64,000 bases of DNA. Origin: Parabacteroides acidifaciens. Its GTDB lineage: Bacteria; Bacteroidota; Bacteroidia; Bacteroidales; Tannerellaceae. The position numbers and the translations under genes are program-made. Below the pieces are notes generated by a model. The model was not told the DNA's origin, did not search any database, and saw only the letters and a list, made by a program, of their open reading frames with translations. How positions within the stretch are numbered: position 1 is the first letter of the stretch; each line of letters begins with the position of its first letter. Shown here piece by piece: positions 18,400 through 26,006 of this stretch. The stretch covers positions 1-64,000 of the forward strand of contig NZ_QREV01000005.1 in assembly GCF_003363715.1 (NCBI RefSeq). The letters run 5' to 3'.

Positions 18400-18437
18400 A
18401 AAACCGGTTGTGCTTTCAAGTATGACCGGTTTTTTTT
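18400..18437. terminator. Bidirectional terminator-like hairpin between fecR and susC
   Basis: AAAACCGGT (18400-18408) pairs with ACCGGTTTT (18425-18433) and eight T follow on the plus strand. On the minus strand, which carries the genes, the stem is followed by TTTTAAG. It separates the regulatory genes from the susC operon, so susC probably has its own promoter. Confidence 0.7.
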
Positions 18438-18466
18438 AGGTTAACGCTGGTGTTATTCCATAGGCA

Positions 18467-19462
18467 TTATCTTTTTTTAAGTGTTACATATTGGATATAA
18501 TAGACTCCGTTGCTGTTGCTCCACCGAATAGGCAGACTGCGGGAAATTACTTTCAATATCTGTTCGATACTCTGTTCTTTGCTGAATGTGCCGGAAACTG
18601 TTACGGTCGGCTTCTTCAACTCTTCGTTGTCGATCTCGATATCTACCTTGTATGTGTTTTTCAGTTCTTCAATCAGCTCGATAAATGGGATCGATTTATA
18701 TTTTAGCAGCCCGTCTTTCCAAGAGGTAAAGGTATCTGTGTCAACATGCTTGATACCAACTTTGTTAGTCGATCGACTGAAAGTCAATTGTTGGTTCGGT
18801 GTCATGACGATGTTCTGTTTGGCTCCTTCGAAACGGATGGAACCTTCTACTAAAGTAGCCGTGATATCGTCAGAGTCCGAATCTGCTTTGACATTGAAAT
18901 GCGTGCCTAATACGATGATAGAGGCGCCGTTCATCTCTACTTGGAAAGGCTTCTCCGGATTTTTTGCAACCTCGAAATAAGCTTCCCCTTCCAATTTGAC
19001 ATCACGTTTGTTTTTCCCATATTTATCGGAATAGCTCAAGCGGCTGTTTTTGTTCAAAGTGATGACTGTACCGTCTTCTAATGTGAAGTTGGATTTATGT
19101 TCGTCTGTCAGCAGTGTGTAATATTCCGACACATGATTATTAGTATAATAAAAGAGGAATGCGGTGGAGAAAATGAACAGTAAGGTGACGGCTGCAATAA
19201 GAGGGGCATAACTTCGCCATGACTGTCTTTTTCTGTTGTGCCTGTCCTGAACCTTGATTTGTTGGAGCAGCTTTTCAGCTGAGAAAGCAGGGGTCACGGA
19301 TTGCTTGAATGCGACATCCGCATCCCAATAATTTTTGAGCCGACGAAATTCTTCCCGATTATTTTCGTTATCGTTCAGCCATTCGCTTAACGAAAGGATG
19401 TCCTCCGAAGTGCTTTCTCCGCTCAGGACACGTGCAATTATATGGTTTATTTTGTTTTCCAT
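18467..19462 (-). CDS. FecR-type anti-sigma factor
   Basis: A 331-residue transmembrane anti-sigma protein. The cytoplasmic N-terminal part (about 1-80) includes WLNDNENNREEFRRLKNYWD. One membrane helix is at about 84-107 (SYAPLIAAVTLLFIFSTAFLFYY). A periplasmic FecR domain follows (LEDGTVITLNKNSRLSYSDKYG, KLEGEAYFEVAKNPEKPFQVEM, GTHFNVKA), then a C-terminal DUF4974/STN-like domain (IPFIELIEELKNTYKVDIEI). In Bacteroidetes these proteins hold an ECF sigma factor until a SusC with an STN domain binds its ligand. Its partner sigma gene is immediately upstream and the SusC downstream has the STN domain, giving a complete signalling set. Confidence 0.92.
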   Translation of the reverse strand: MENKINHIIARVLSGESTSEDILSLSEWLNDNENNREEFRRLKNYWDADVAFKQSVTPAFSAEKLLQQIKVQDRHNRKRQSWRSYAPLIAAVTLLFIFSTAFLFYYTNNHVSEYYTLLTDEHKSNFTLEDGTVITLNKNSRLSYSDKYGKNKRDVKLEGEAYFEVAKNPEKPFQVEMNGASIIVLGTHFNVKADSDSDDITATLVEGSIRFEGAKQNIVMTPNQQLTFSRSTNKVGIKHVDTDTFTSWKDGLLKYKSIPFIELIEELKNTYKVDIEIDNEELKKPTVTVSGTFSKEQSIEQILKVISRSLPIRWSNSNGVYYIQYVTLKKR

Positions 19463-19663
19463 TTTATGTGTTTCTATAAATATAGTCGCATCAACAAAAA
19501 AAAACCCTTAGTCGTCTTGGAAAAAATATGTAGGGATGCCGGAGGTATAAGCCGGTTCGGGTTGCTGTTTATGTCCATGTAGGAATGGATGGACTGGCAT
19601 GTAGAGGTTGTCCCGCGCCATCTGCTATTCATGTTACAGCCGTGAAACAAAAGAAAGATAACT

Positions 19664-19714
19664 GTAACATAGAAGGAAGACAGTTGTGACATGAAAAGAA
19701 TACAGTTGTAACAT
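19664..19714. repeat. Three TGTAACAT repeats at 22-bp period
   Basis: GTAACAT at 19664-19670, GTGACAT at 19686-19692 and GTAACAT at 19708-19714 are spaced exactly 22 bp, with ACAGT before the last two. An inverted copy (ATGTTAC) lies at 19631-19637. They sit between the sigma gene and fecR and could be a regulator binding array; no gene was found in 19463-19738. Confidence 0.6.
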
Positions 19715-19738
19715 GCAATAGGGGACGGATCAGAAATG

Positions 19739-20278
19739 TTAAATTGAAGTATCTTCAGCCAATGCTTCCCGCAGTTTCCGGACAGCGTTGGCCAGGTGTG
19801 CTTCCAGGGTTTTGACGGAGATGTCGAGGATGTCGGCGGCTTCCTTGTATTTGAGCTTGTCTTCGCGGATGAGCTTGAATGCGACCTTGCATTTTGCGGG
19901 CAGGGATTCGATTGCCATATTCAGGCGTTTAATCCCTTCCTGGCTGATGAGGTCTTCTTCGGGAGTCGTTTCGGTAGAGGTGAACAAGTCGATGGATACT
20001 TCATCAAGAGATATCTTTTCCATGTTCTGTTTGCGATAGTAGCTGATCGCTTTGTGGCGGGCAATGGTATAAATATAGGAATCGAAGTTAGCCACGCCGG
20101 GGAGTTGCTGGCGGCTGTTCCAAAGGGCCAGGAATGTATCGGAGACGATCTCTTCGGATTCTGTTGGCGATGAGACATACAGGCTTACGAACCGCATTAA
20201 CCGTCCGAAATAGGACATGTAAAGCGATTTAAGAGCCGTTTGCGAGTCAGACAGAGCCATTTCGCAAACCCATTGCAT
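19739..20278 (-). CDS. ECF RNA polymerase sigma factor
   Basis: An extracytoplasmic-function sigma-70 factor of the Bacteroidetes SusC/FecR class. The sigma-2 region contains FVSLYVSSPTESEEIVSDTFLALW and FDSYIYTIARHKAISYYRKQ. The sigma-4 helix-turn-helix is KLKYKEAADILDISVKTLEAHLANAVRKLRE. It would direct RNA polymerase to the susC promoter when released by FecR. The start is the ATG at 20276-20278 (MQWVCEMALSDSQ, 179 residues); a TTG 24 bases upstream is less likely, and a further in-frame ATG (MALSDSQ) lies slightly downstream. It is divergent from the Pit transporter gene. Confidence 0.92.
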   Translation of the reverse strand: MQWVCEMALSDSQTALKSLYMSYFGRLMRFVSLYVSSPTESEEIVSDTFLALWNSRQQLPGVANFDSYIYTIARHKAISYYRKQNMEKISLDEVSIDLFTSTETTPEEDLISQEGIKRLNMAIESLPAKCKVAFKLIREDKLKYKEAADILDISVKTLEAHLANAVRKLREALAEDTSI

Positions 20279-20415
20279 GATATTGTCTCGATTCTCTCCC
20301 AAATATGAGTAAGATTAACAATGTTCTATATAAGTAGTCGCGAATGTAGAGAAAAACCCTTAGCCTGGATAACATTATTTTCGGATTAACTGTTTTCAAA
20401 TGCAAGTAGTCATGA

Positions 20416-20434
20416 TTGTAACAAGTTTGTAACA
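20416..20434 (+). promoter_or_regulatory. Pho-box-like direct repeat upstream of the Pit transporter
   Basis: TTGTAACA at 20416-20423 and 20427-20434, an exact 8-base repeat with an 11-bp period. PhoB-type OmpR regulators bind pairs of ~7-base repeats spaced 11 bp. It lies 65 bases before a phosphate transporter start codon. The regulator is inferred. Confidence 0.5.
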
Positions 20435-20498
20435 TCTATGTCATTTGTGCGTAATATTTGTTTCAGACCTTTGCAACCAAATAAGATAACAAGCAATT

Positions 20499-22754
20499 AT
20501 GGAGACATTCTATCTCTTTCTGATTATTTTCCTCTTTATACTGGCAATATTCGATTTGTCTGTCGGAGTTAGTAATGATGCGGTGAATTTTTTGAATTCA
20601 GCAATAGGATCGAAGGCTGCATCGTTTAAAGTTATTATGGTGATTGCTGCTGTCGGCGTATTCGTCGGCGCTTCACTTTCCAACGGCATGATGGATATTG
20701 CCAGGCACGGGATTTACCAGCCGCAACATTTCTTTTTCTCGGAGATTATGTGCATTTTGCTGGCTGTCATGTTGACCGATGTGGTGTTATTGGATATTTT
20801 TAATTCCTTAGGGATGCCTACGTCGACAACCGTCTCATTGGTTTTCGAGCTATTAGGCGGTACGGTTGCGATTTCATTAGTCAAGATAGCCAATTCGAAC
20901 GGTATGCTGCAACTGGGCGATTTATTGAATACGGATAAGGCGTTTACCGTGATATTGGGTATTTTCCTTTCCGTTGCAATCGCTTTCTTCTTCGGGACAG
21001 TTGTGCAATATATTTCGCGTCTGATTTTTACGTTTAACTATAAGAAGCACGCTAAATATTTCGTGGGCCTGTTTGCCGGTCTGGCTGCCACGTCCATTCT
21101 TTATTTTATGCTGATAAAGGGATTGAAGTCGAGCTCTTTTATGGAAGTCGACCTGAAGGAGCTGATTTATGGAAATACGGATAAAGTGGTGTGGGGGGCT
21201 TTCATCTTCTTTACGATTCTGATGCAGGTGTTGTATTGGCTGAAAGTAAATGTATTCAAGGTTGTGATCCTGATGGGTACGTTTGCGCTCGCACTTGCTT
21301 TTGCCGGGAATGACCTGGTGAACTTCATCGGTGTTCCCCTGGCCGGTTATTCTTCTTATATGGATCTGATGGCACAGGGTGGGACGACCACGACGAATAC
21401 ATTCCTGATGGAATCTTTGCTCGAACCGGCTAAGACGCCCTGGTATTTCCTGTTTGGTTCCGGTATTGTGATGGTCATCGCGCTTGCAACCTCAAAGAAG
21501 GCGCATAATGTGGTGAAAACATCCCTCGATCTTTCCCGCCAGTCGGAGGGAAACGAAAACTTCGGGACATCTCCGGTTGCACGTACGCTGGTCCGTACCT
21601 GCAACAATATATCCAATACGATTCTGAGCGTTGTCCCTCCGCGCATGAAGGACTGGATAGACAGTCGTTTTGATAACAGCGAAATGATTCTTGAGGATAA
21701 GGCCAGCTTCGACCTGGTCCGTGCTTCCGTCAATGTGGTGCTTTCCGGTTTGCTGATTGCTGTGGGTACTTCGTTGAAGTTGCCGCTGTCTACGACTTAT
21801 GTGGCTTTCATGGTGGCAATGGGTAGTTCGTTAGCTGACCGTGCCTGGGGACGTGAGAGTGCTGTTTACCGTATTACCGGTGTGTTATCCGTGATCGGCG
21901 GTTGGTTCATTACGGCGGGAGCGGCTTTCACAATCTGTTTTATCGTTGCTTTGCTGATCCATGTCGGAGGTATTGCGGCTATGGCGGCAATGGTCGGGTT
22001 GGCTGTTTATATGCTGATTCGCAGTCATCTTACCTATCGCAAAAAGATGAAGAAAGAAGCGATGCAGCAAGAGGTCGATTCTACGATTTCCAAACTGCGT
22101 GAGACAACGGATAAGCGCGAGGCTCTTTCCCTGTTCCGCGAACATAGCCGCGAAGAACTCTGCAATGTCCTGAACTTTGCATCGGATGCTTTCAACCGTT
22201 CCGTTCATGGCTTTATGGATGAGAACCTGCGTGAACTTCGTAAGGTGATGAGTGCGGTCGAGGAGAAGAAGAGCTACCTGAAGCAGGTGAAACGTGTCGG
22301 AACGCTGGGCGTGACTCAGTTGGAACATGATATTGCGATCGATAAAGGATTGTACTATTACCAGGGAAATGACTTTGCGAGCGAGATCATATTCAGTATC
22401 CGCCGTCTGACGGAACCAGGCAAAGAGCATGTCGATAACCATTTCAGTCCGTTGAGTGAGGTTCAGAAAGAGGATTTTGGAAAGATGACCGACAATATTG
22501 TGTCTTTCCTCAAACGTGGCGCCGCTATGATTGAAAGCAACGATTACCACCGTCTGGATGACCTCGTTGCCGAATCGACTGAACTGAATGCAGGGCTCAC
22601 GCTCCTGAAGAAAGAGGAACTGAAGCGTATCCAGGGACAGAGTGGAAGCACGAAAGTGAGCATGGTGTACCTGAATATGGTGCAGGAGGCGCAGAATGTG
22701 GTTGCATTTACGACGAATCTGTTGAAGGTTAGCCGCAAGTTCCAGAAAGAATAA
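20499..22754 (+). CDS. Inorganic phosphate transporter, Pit family, with PhoU-like tail
   Basis: A 751-residue inner-membrane transporter. The Pit family moves inorganic phosphate, usually as metal-phosphate with protons or sodium. The two inverted half-repeats each keep the family signature: GVSNDAVNFLNSAIGS near the N-terminus and FAGNDLVNFIGVPLAG near residue 270. Conserved STTVSLVFELLGG and STTYVAFMVAMGSSLADRAWG stretches are also present. The last ~230 residues are soluble and helical (SLFREHSREELCNVLNFASD, KSYLKQVKRVGTLGVTQLEHD) and resemble the PhoU/DUF47 proteins that accompany Pit transporters. Here that domain is fused. It stands alone on the plus strand, with a Pho-box-like repeat upstream. 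Confidence 0.9.
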   Translation: METFYLFLIIFLFILAIFDLSVGVSNDAVNFLNSAIGSKAASFKVIMVIAAVGVFVGASLSNGMMDIARHGIYQPQHFFFSEIMCILLAVMLTDVVLLDIFNSLGMPTSTTVSLVFELLGGTVAISLVKIANSNGMLQLGDLLNTDKAFTVILGIFLSVAIAFFFGTVVQYISRLIFTFNYKKHAKYFVGLFAGLAATSILYFMLIKGLKSSSFMEVDLKELIYGNTDKVVWGAFIFFTILMQVLYWLKVNVFKVVILMGTFALALAFAGNDLVNFIGVPLAGYSSYMDLMAQGGTTTTNTFLMESLLEPAKTPWYFLFGSGIVMVIALATSKKAHNVVKTSLDLSRQSEGNENFGTSPVARTLVRTCNNISNTILSVVPPRMKDWIDSRFDNSEMILEDKASFDLVRASVNVVLSGLLIAVGTSLKLPLSTTYVAFMVAMGSSLADRAWGRESAVYRITGVLSVIGGWFITAGAAFTICFIVALLIHVGGIAAMAAMVGLAVYMLIRSHLTYRKKMKKEAMQQEVDSTISKLRETTDKREALSLFREHSREELCNVLNFASDAFNRSVHGFMDENLRELRKVMSAVEEKKSYLKQVKRVGTLGVTQLEHDIAIDKGLYYYQGNDFASEIIFSIRRLTEPGKEHVDNHFSPLSEVQKEDFGKMTDNIVSFLKRGAAMIESNDYHRLDDLVAESTELNAGLTLLKKEELKRIQGQSGSTKVSMVYLNMVQEAQNVVAFTTNLLKVSRKFQKE

Positions 22755-22760
22755 TGGATG

Positions 22761-23639
22761 TTATAATGATAACATTTTCTTCTCTTTAATCAAATCGGTT
22801 TCGTTCATTTGGAGGGACGGTACGGTACACATTTTGATGTAATCGCCCGTCTGGCAGGTGTAGTCGTAATAGGCTTGCTGTTCGGGCGTGAAGTCCTCCT
22901 TTTGAACCAGACCGCTTTCCATAGTTAGGAATTCTTCTGTATTCGTGCTGTCGGACTCCTTGATTAGCAGGATGCGGCGGGCAACCGGGTTTCGGTTGTA
23001 GTCAAGGCCGATATACAGGCCGCGCAGTTGCCGGGGATTCCGGAAGAAGGGGATCTGCAGGTAGACTGTAACTAATGTAAATTGCGGGGACGGGTTTTCG
23101 CTGAACATGCAATAGAAATTCTGCGGGTCGCCGATGACGCCCATTCCCCATTGTGCTTCCCCATAAGCGTTCAGCCGCCCGATACGGATATGCTCTTTGT
23201 TCTCCGACAGGTTGATGATGAAAGGTTCTACTTTCAGGCAGTCCGACGAGGATGAAAGGCTGTAACTGGTGTAAAGCCCGCATATATTGTCGACCCGGTG
23301 AATCGACAGTTGCACTTCTTCCTGTAAATGTTCAAGGAAAGGATTTGCTTTCCGGGTGTCGTTTACGGCAGGTTCCAGTTTATCTAACCGCTCCAATAAA
23401 TCCGGGAGGATGGAAAGCAATCTGCGTTTGGAAATATTGTTGACCAGAACGAGCGCACGTTCCAATGCTTCTTCCTGCGGACAATTTTTCAGCCCCTCAA
23501 AATAGGCCGGGAGCACTGTCGTATATAAAGAAGACAGGATACTGGGAGCCATTTCGGCGCAGTCGGCTATTTCTTTCATTTTTACCCCGTTGTTTCGCAA
23601 ATATTCTATTCGTTGATAGAGTTCCCGGAAGTCGTCCAT
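22761..23639 (-). CDS. Uncharacterised Bacteroidales protein with HTH-like N-terminus
   Basis: A 292-residue soluble protein that I cannot assign to a characterised family. The N-terminus (MDDFRELYQRIEYLRNNGVK, then EIADCAEMAPSILSSLYTTV) looks like a helix-turn-helix. A helical segment and a beta-rich C-terminal half (IRIGRLNAYGEAQWGMGVIG, FTLVTVYLQIPFFR, LRGLYIGLDYNRNPVARRIL) follow; the latter could bind a ligand. It is divergent from the phosphonate genes, and both promoters share an unusual motif, so a local regulator of 2-aminoethylphosphonate use is a reasonable hypothesis. There is no signal peptide or membrane helix. The gene is convergent with the Pit transporter, 6 bases apart. Confidence 0.7.
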   Translation of the reverse strand: MDDFRELYQRIEYLRNNGVKMKEIADCAEMAPSILSSLYTTVLPAYFEGLKNCPQEEALERALVLVNNISKRRLLSILPDLLERLDKLEPAVNDTRKANPFLEHLQEEVQLSIHRVDNICGLYTSYSLSSSSDCLKVEPFIINLSENKEHIRIGRLNAYGEAQWGMGVIGDPQNFYCMFSENPSPQFTLVTVYLQIPFFRNPRQLRGLYIGLDYNRNPVARRILLIKESDSTNTEEFLTMESGLVQKEDFTPEQQAYYDYTCQTGDYIKMCTVPSLQMNETDLIKEKKMLSL

Positions 23640-23674
23640 ATTGTTTTTTGTTTACTGTTTTTGTATTGCAAAAT

Positions 23675-23714
23675 AAGTACAGGCATATTGCATTTGTGTT
23701 ACATGAATATTACA
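23675..23714 (-). promoter_or_regulatory. Promoter region of the HTH-like gene: paired repeat and shared motif
   Basis: On the minus strand, TGTAATA and TGTAACA (plus strand 23708-23714 and 23697-23703) stand 11 bp apart, like the pair upstream of the Pit gene. AATATGCCTGTACTT (23675-23689) follows and recurs in the divergent promoter at 23791-23808 with a GCC insertion. Confidence 0.5.
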
Positions 23715-23780
23715 TAAATATTGCTTTATAAATCATTGATTTATAGCAGGTATTAATAATAAACATTCATGTTTTCAGTA

Positions 23781-23811
23781 ATATTGTTGTAATATGCCGC
23801 CTGTACTTTTG
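23781..23811 (+). promoter_or_regulatory. Promoter and operator-like palindrome for the phosphonate genes
   Basis: TACTTTTG at 23804-23811 matches the -7 consensus, 27 bases before the ATG. TTG at 23784-23786 could be the -33 element. An inverted repeat, ATATT-GTTGT-AATAT (23781-23795), overlaps the -33 position and could be an operator. Confidence 0.5.
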
Positions 23812-23838
23812 CTGCCGTAAACAAAATGACAGCATGTT

Positions 23839-25149
23839 ATGAACAGACGGTTTTCCGATTTTCTTTTTATCCTTTGGGCCGGCGGTGCCGCTCTTCTTTC
23901 TTACTCATTGGTCTATGCCTTGCGCAAACCGTACACGGCGGCAGCTTTTGCGGATGTCGATTTCTTCGGAATGGATTATAAGGTAGTCGTGACGATTTCC
24001 CAGATATTGGGGTATGTGATTTCCAAGTTTATGGGGATTAAGCTCATCTCCGAGTTGAAACGGGAAGAACGTCTGAAATTTATCTTGATGTCTATTGTCA
24101 TGGCGGAACTTTCGTTAGTGTTTTTCGGGTTGCTTTCCGCTCCTTATAATATTGCGGCGATGTTCCTGAACGGCCTGTCGTTAGGTTGTATGTGGGGAGT
24201 TATTTTTAGCTTTATCGAGGGACGGCGGATGACGGATATCCTGGCCAGCCTCTTAGGCGTCAGCATGGTGATCAGCTCGGGTACGGCCAAGTCGGCGGGG
24301 CTTTTCGTGATGAATAACCTGCATGTGAATGAGTTCTGGATGCCTGCATTGATCGGTGCGGTGGCATTACCGGTTTTGGCACTGTTAGGATATGTGCTGA
24401 ACCGTTTGCCGCAGCCTACCGAAGAAGACATAGCGATGAAGTCGGAGCGGGCTACGCTGAACGGGAAACAACGCTGGGAACTGTTTCGGAACTTCATGCC
24501 CTTTCTTCTGATGTTGTTTGTTGCCAATATCGCCATTGTGGTGTTGCGCGATATAAAAGAGGATTTTCTTGTGAATATCATAGATGTCTCCAACTATTCT
24601 CCCTGGCTTTTTGCCCAGATCGACAGTGTGGTGACGCTTATTATCCTGGGGATATTCGGGCTGATGGTCTTTGTAAAGGACAATCTGAAAGCTCTTTCCA
24701 TTCTTTTTTGTCTGATTATTACGGGGATGATTGTGATGTCTGTCGTCTCTTTCGGGCAGGAGCGGTTCCGGCTGTCTCCCGTTGTCTGGCTCTTTGTCCA
24801 GAGCCTTTGCCTGTATATTGCTTATCTTACTTTCCAGACGATTTTCTTCGACCGGTTCATTGCCTGTTTCAAGATTCACGGGAATGTGGGATTTTTTATT
24901 GTGACGACAGACTTCTTAGGATACACCGGGACGGTGCTTGTGCTCGTACTGAAGGAGTTTTGTAATCCCCATATCGATTGGGCTGTGTTTTACAACCAGT
25001 TTGCGGGGTATGTCGGTATTTTCTGCTGCATCACCTTCATCTGTTCCTTTGTATATTTGCACCAGCGTTTCCGGAGGGAAAACGGCTTGACAGCCAAAAG
25101 CGACGAGGTGTTTGATGCAACTCCACAGAATGCCATCACGATGGCTTGA
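23839..25149 (+). CDS. DUF5690 MFS-like transporter of the phosphonate locus
   Basis: A 436-residue integral membrane protein with about 12 helices, resembling the DUF5690/major-facilitator group. It starts MNRRFSDFLFILWAGGAALL followed by YALRKPYTAAAFADVDFFG, a segment reminiscent of the organophosphate:phosphate antiporter subgroup (RKPF-type motif after helix 1). It is the first gene of a unit with phnX (35 bases downstream) and phnW. Uptake of 2-aminoethylphosphonate or a relative is inferred from that context; the domain family itself is uncharacterised as far as I know. Confidence 0.82.
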   Translation: MNRRFSDFLFILWAGGAALLSYSLVYALRKPYTAAAFADVDFFGMDYKVVVTISQILGYVISKFMGIKLISELKREERLKFILMSIVMAELSLVFFGLLSAPYNIAAMFLNGLSLGCMWGVIFSFIEGRRMTDILASLLGVSMVISSGTAKSAGLFVMNNLHVNEFWMPALIGAVALPVLALLGYVLNRLPQPTEEDIAMKSERATLNGKQRWELFRNFMPFLLMLFVANIAIVVLRDIKEDFLVNIIDVSNYSPWLFAQIDSVVTLIILGIFGLMVFVKDNLKALSILFCLIITGMIVMSVVSFGQERFRLSPVVWLFVQSLCLYIAYLTFQTIFFDRFIACFKIHGNVGFFIVTTDFLGYTGTVLVLVLKEFCNPHIDWAVFYNQFAGYVGIFCCITFICSFVYLHQRFRRENGLTAKSDEVFDATPQNAITMA

Positions 25150-25184
25150 TGAATGAATAAGTATAATATTGAAATAAGAAAGTT

Positions 25185-25967
25185 ATGAAAAAGATTTCGT
25201 GTGTGATTATGGACTGGGCCGGAACGGCTGTCGATTTCGGCTGTTTTGCCCCTCTGAATGCTTTCCTGAAGGTTTTCTCCGAAGAAAAAGGAGTAGATAT
25301 AACCTACCGCCAGGCGCGTGAGCCGATGGGGCTGTTGAAAATAGACCATATCAAGGCGATCCTGAATATGCCTGAAGTGACAGACAAATTCCGGGCGCGT
25401 TATAACCGCGACTGGAACATGGATGACGTGAACGAGATGTACCGGAGTTTTGAAAAGCACCTGTTTGCTTCGCTCCGCAACTTTACGGATCCGATCCCCG
25501 GCGTACTGGAAACGATGGAAGTGTTGCGCGGACAGGGCATCCGGATCGGTTCGACCACCGGCTATACGCAGGCGATGATGGATGTGGTTCGTCCCGACGC
25601 TGCCGCCAAAGGATATGTGGTGGATAATCTGGTTACTCCGGATGATGTTCCCGCCGGGCGTCCTGCTCCGTATATGATTTATAAGAATATGATCGACCTG
25701 GCTATCCCTTCTGTCGATAATGTGGTGAAAGTGGGCGATACGATTGCCGATATCAAGGAAGGGCTGAATGCGAAAGTCTGGAGTATAGGCATCGTCACCG
25801 GCAGTAACGAGATGGGCTTGACAGAAAAGGAATACAATCATCGCTCTGCCGACGAACTGGCAGAACTGAAACGGGAAGTTCGCCAACGTATGTTGAACGC
25901 CGGTGCCCATTTCGTCCTCGACAACATCACGGAACTTCCGGCCTGCATCGAAAGAATTAATCGGTAA
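25185..25967 (+). CDS. phnX: Phosphonoacetaldehyde hydrolase (phosphonatase)
   Basis: A 260-residue haloacid-dehalogenase enzyme that cleaves the carbon-phosphorus bond of phosphonoacetaldehyde to acetaldehyde and phosphate. The nucleophile is Asp10 in IMDWAGTAVDFG. The lysine that forms the Schiff base with the substrate is Lys52 in EPMGLLKIDHIK. Motif 2 is GSTTGYT and motif 3/4 is KVGDTIADIKEGLNA. All expected catalytic residues are present and the length is typical. It is encoded between the DUF5690 transporter and phnW; together the two enzymes convert 2-aminoethylphosphonate to acetaldehyde and phosphate. Confidence 0.95.
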   Translation: MKKISCVIMDWAGTAVDFGCFAPLNAFLKVFSEEKGVDITYRQAREPMGLLKIDHIKAILNMPEVTDKFRARYNRDWNMDDVNEMYRSFEKHLFASLRNFTDPIPGVLETMEVLRGQGIRIGSTTGYTQAMMDVVRPDAAAKGYVVDNLVTPDDVPAGRPAPYMIYKNMIDLAIPSVDNVVKVGDTIADIKEGLNAKVWSIGIVTGSNEMGLTEKEYNHRSADELAELKREVRQRMLNAGAHFVLDNITELPACIERINR

Positions 25968-26006
25968 AACATCATTTAGATATCACAAAAACATCATAAA
26001 AACATC

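Noticed and set aside
19474-19692. 72-codon minus-strand frame between fecR and the sigma gene
   Set aside because: Its composition is not protein-like, it lacks a convincing start context, and it runs through the TGTAACAT repeats.
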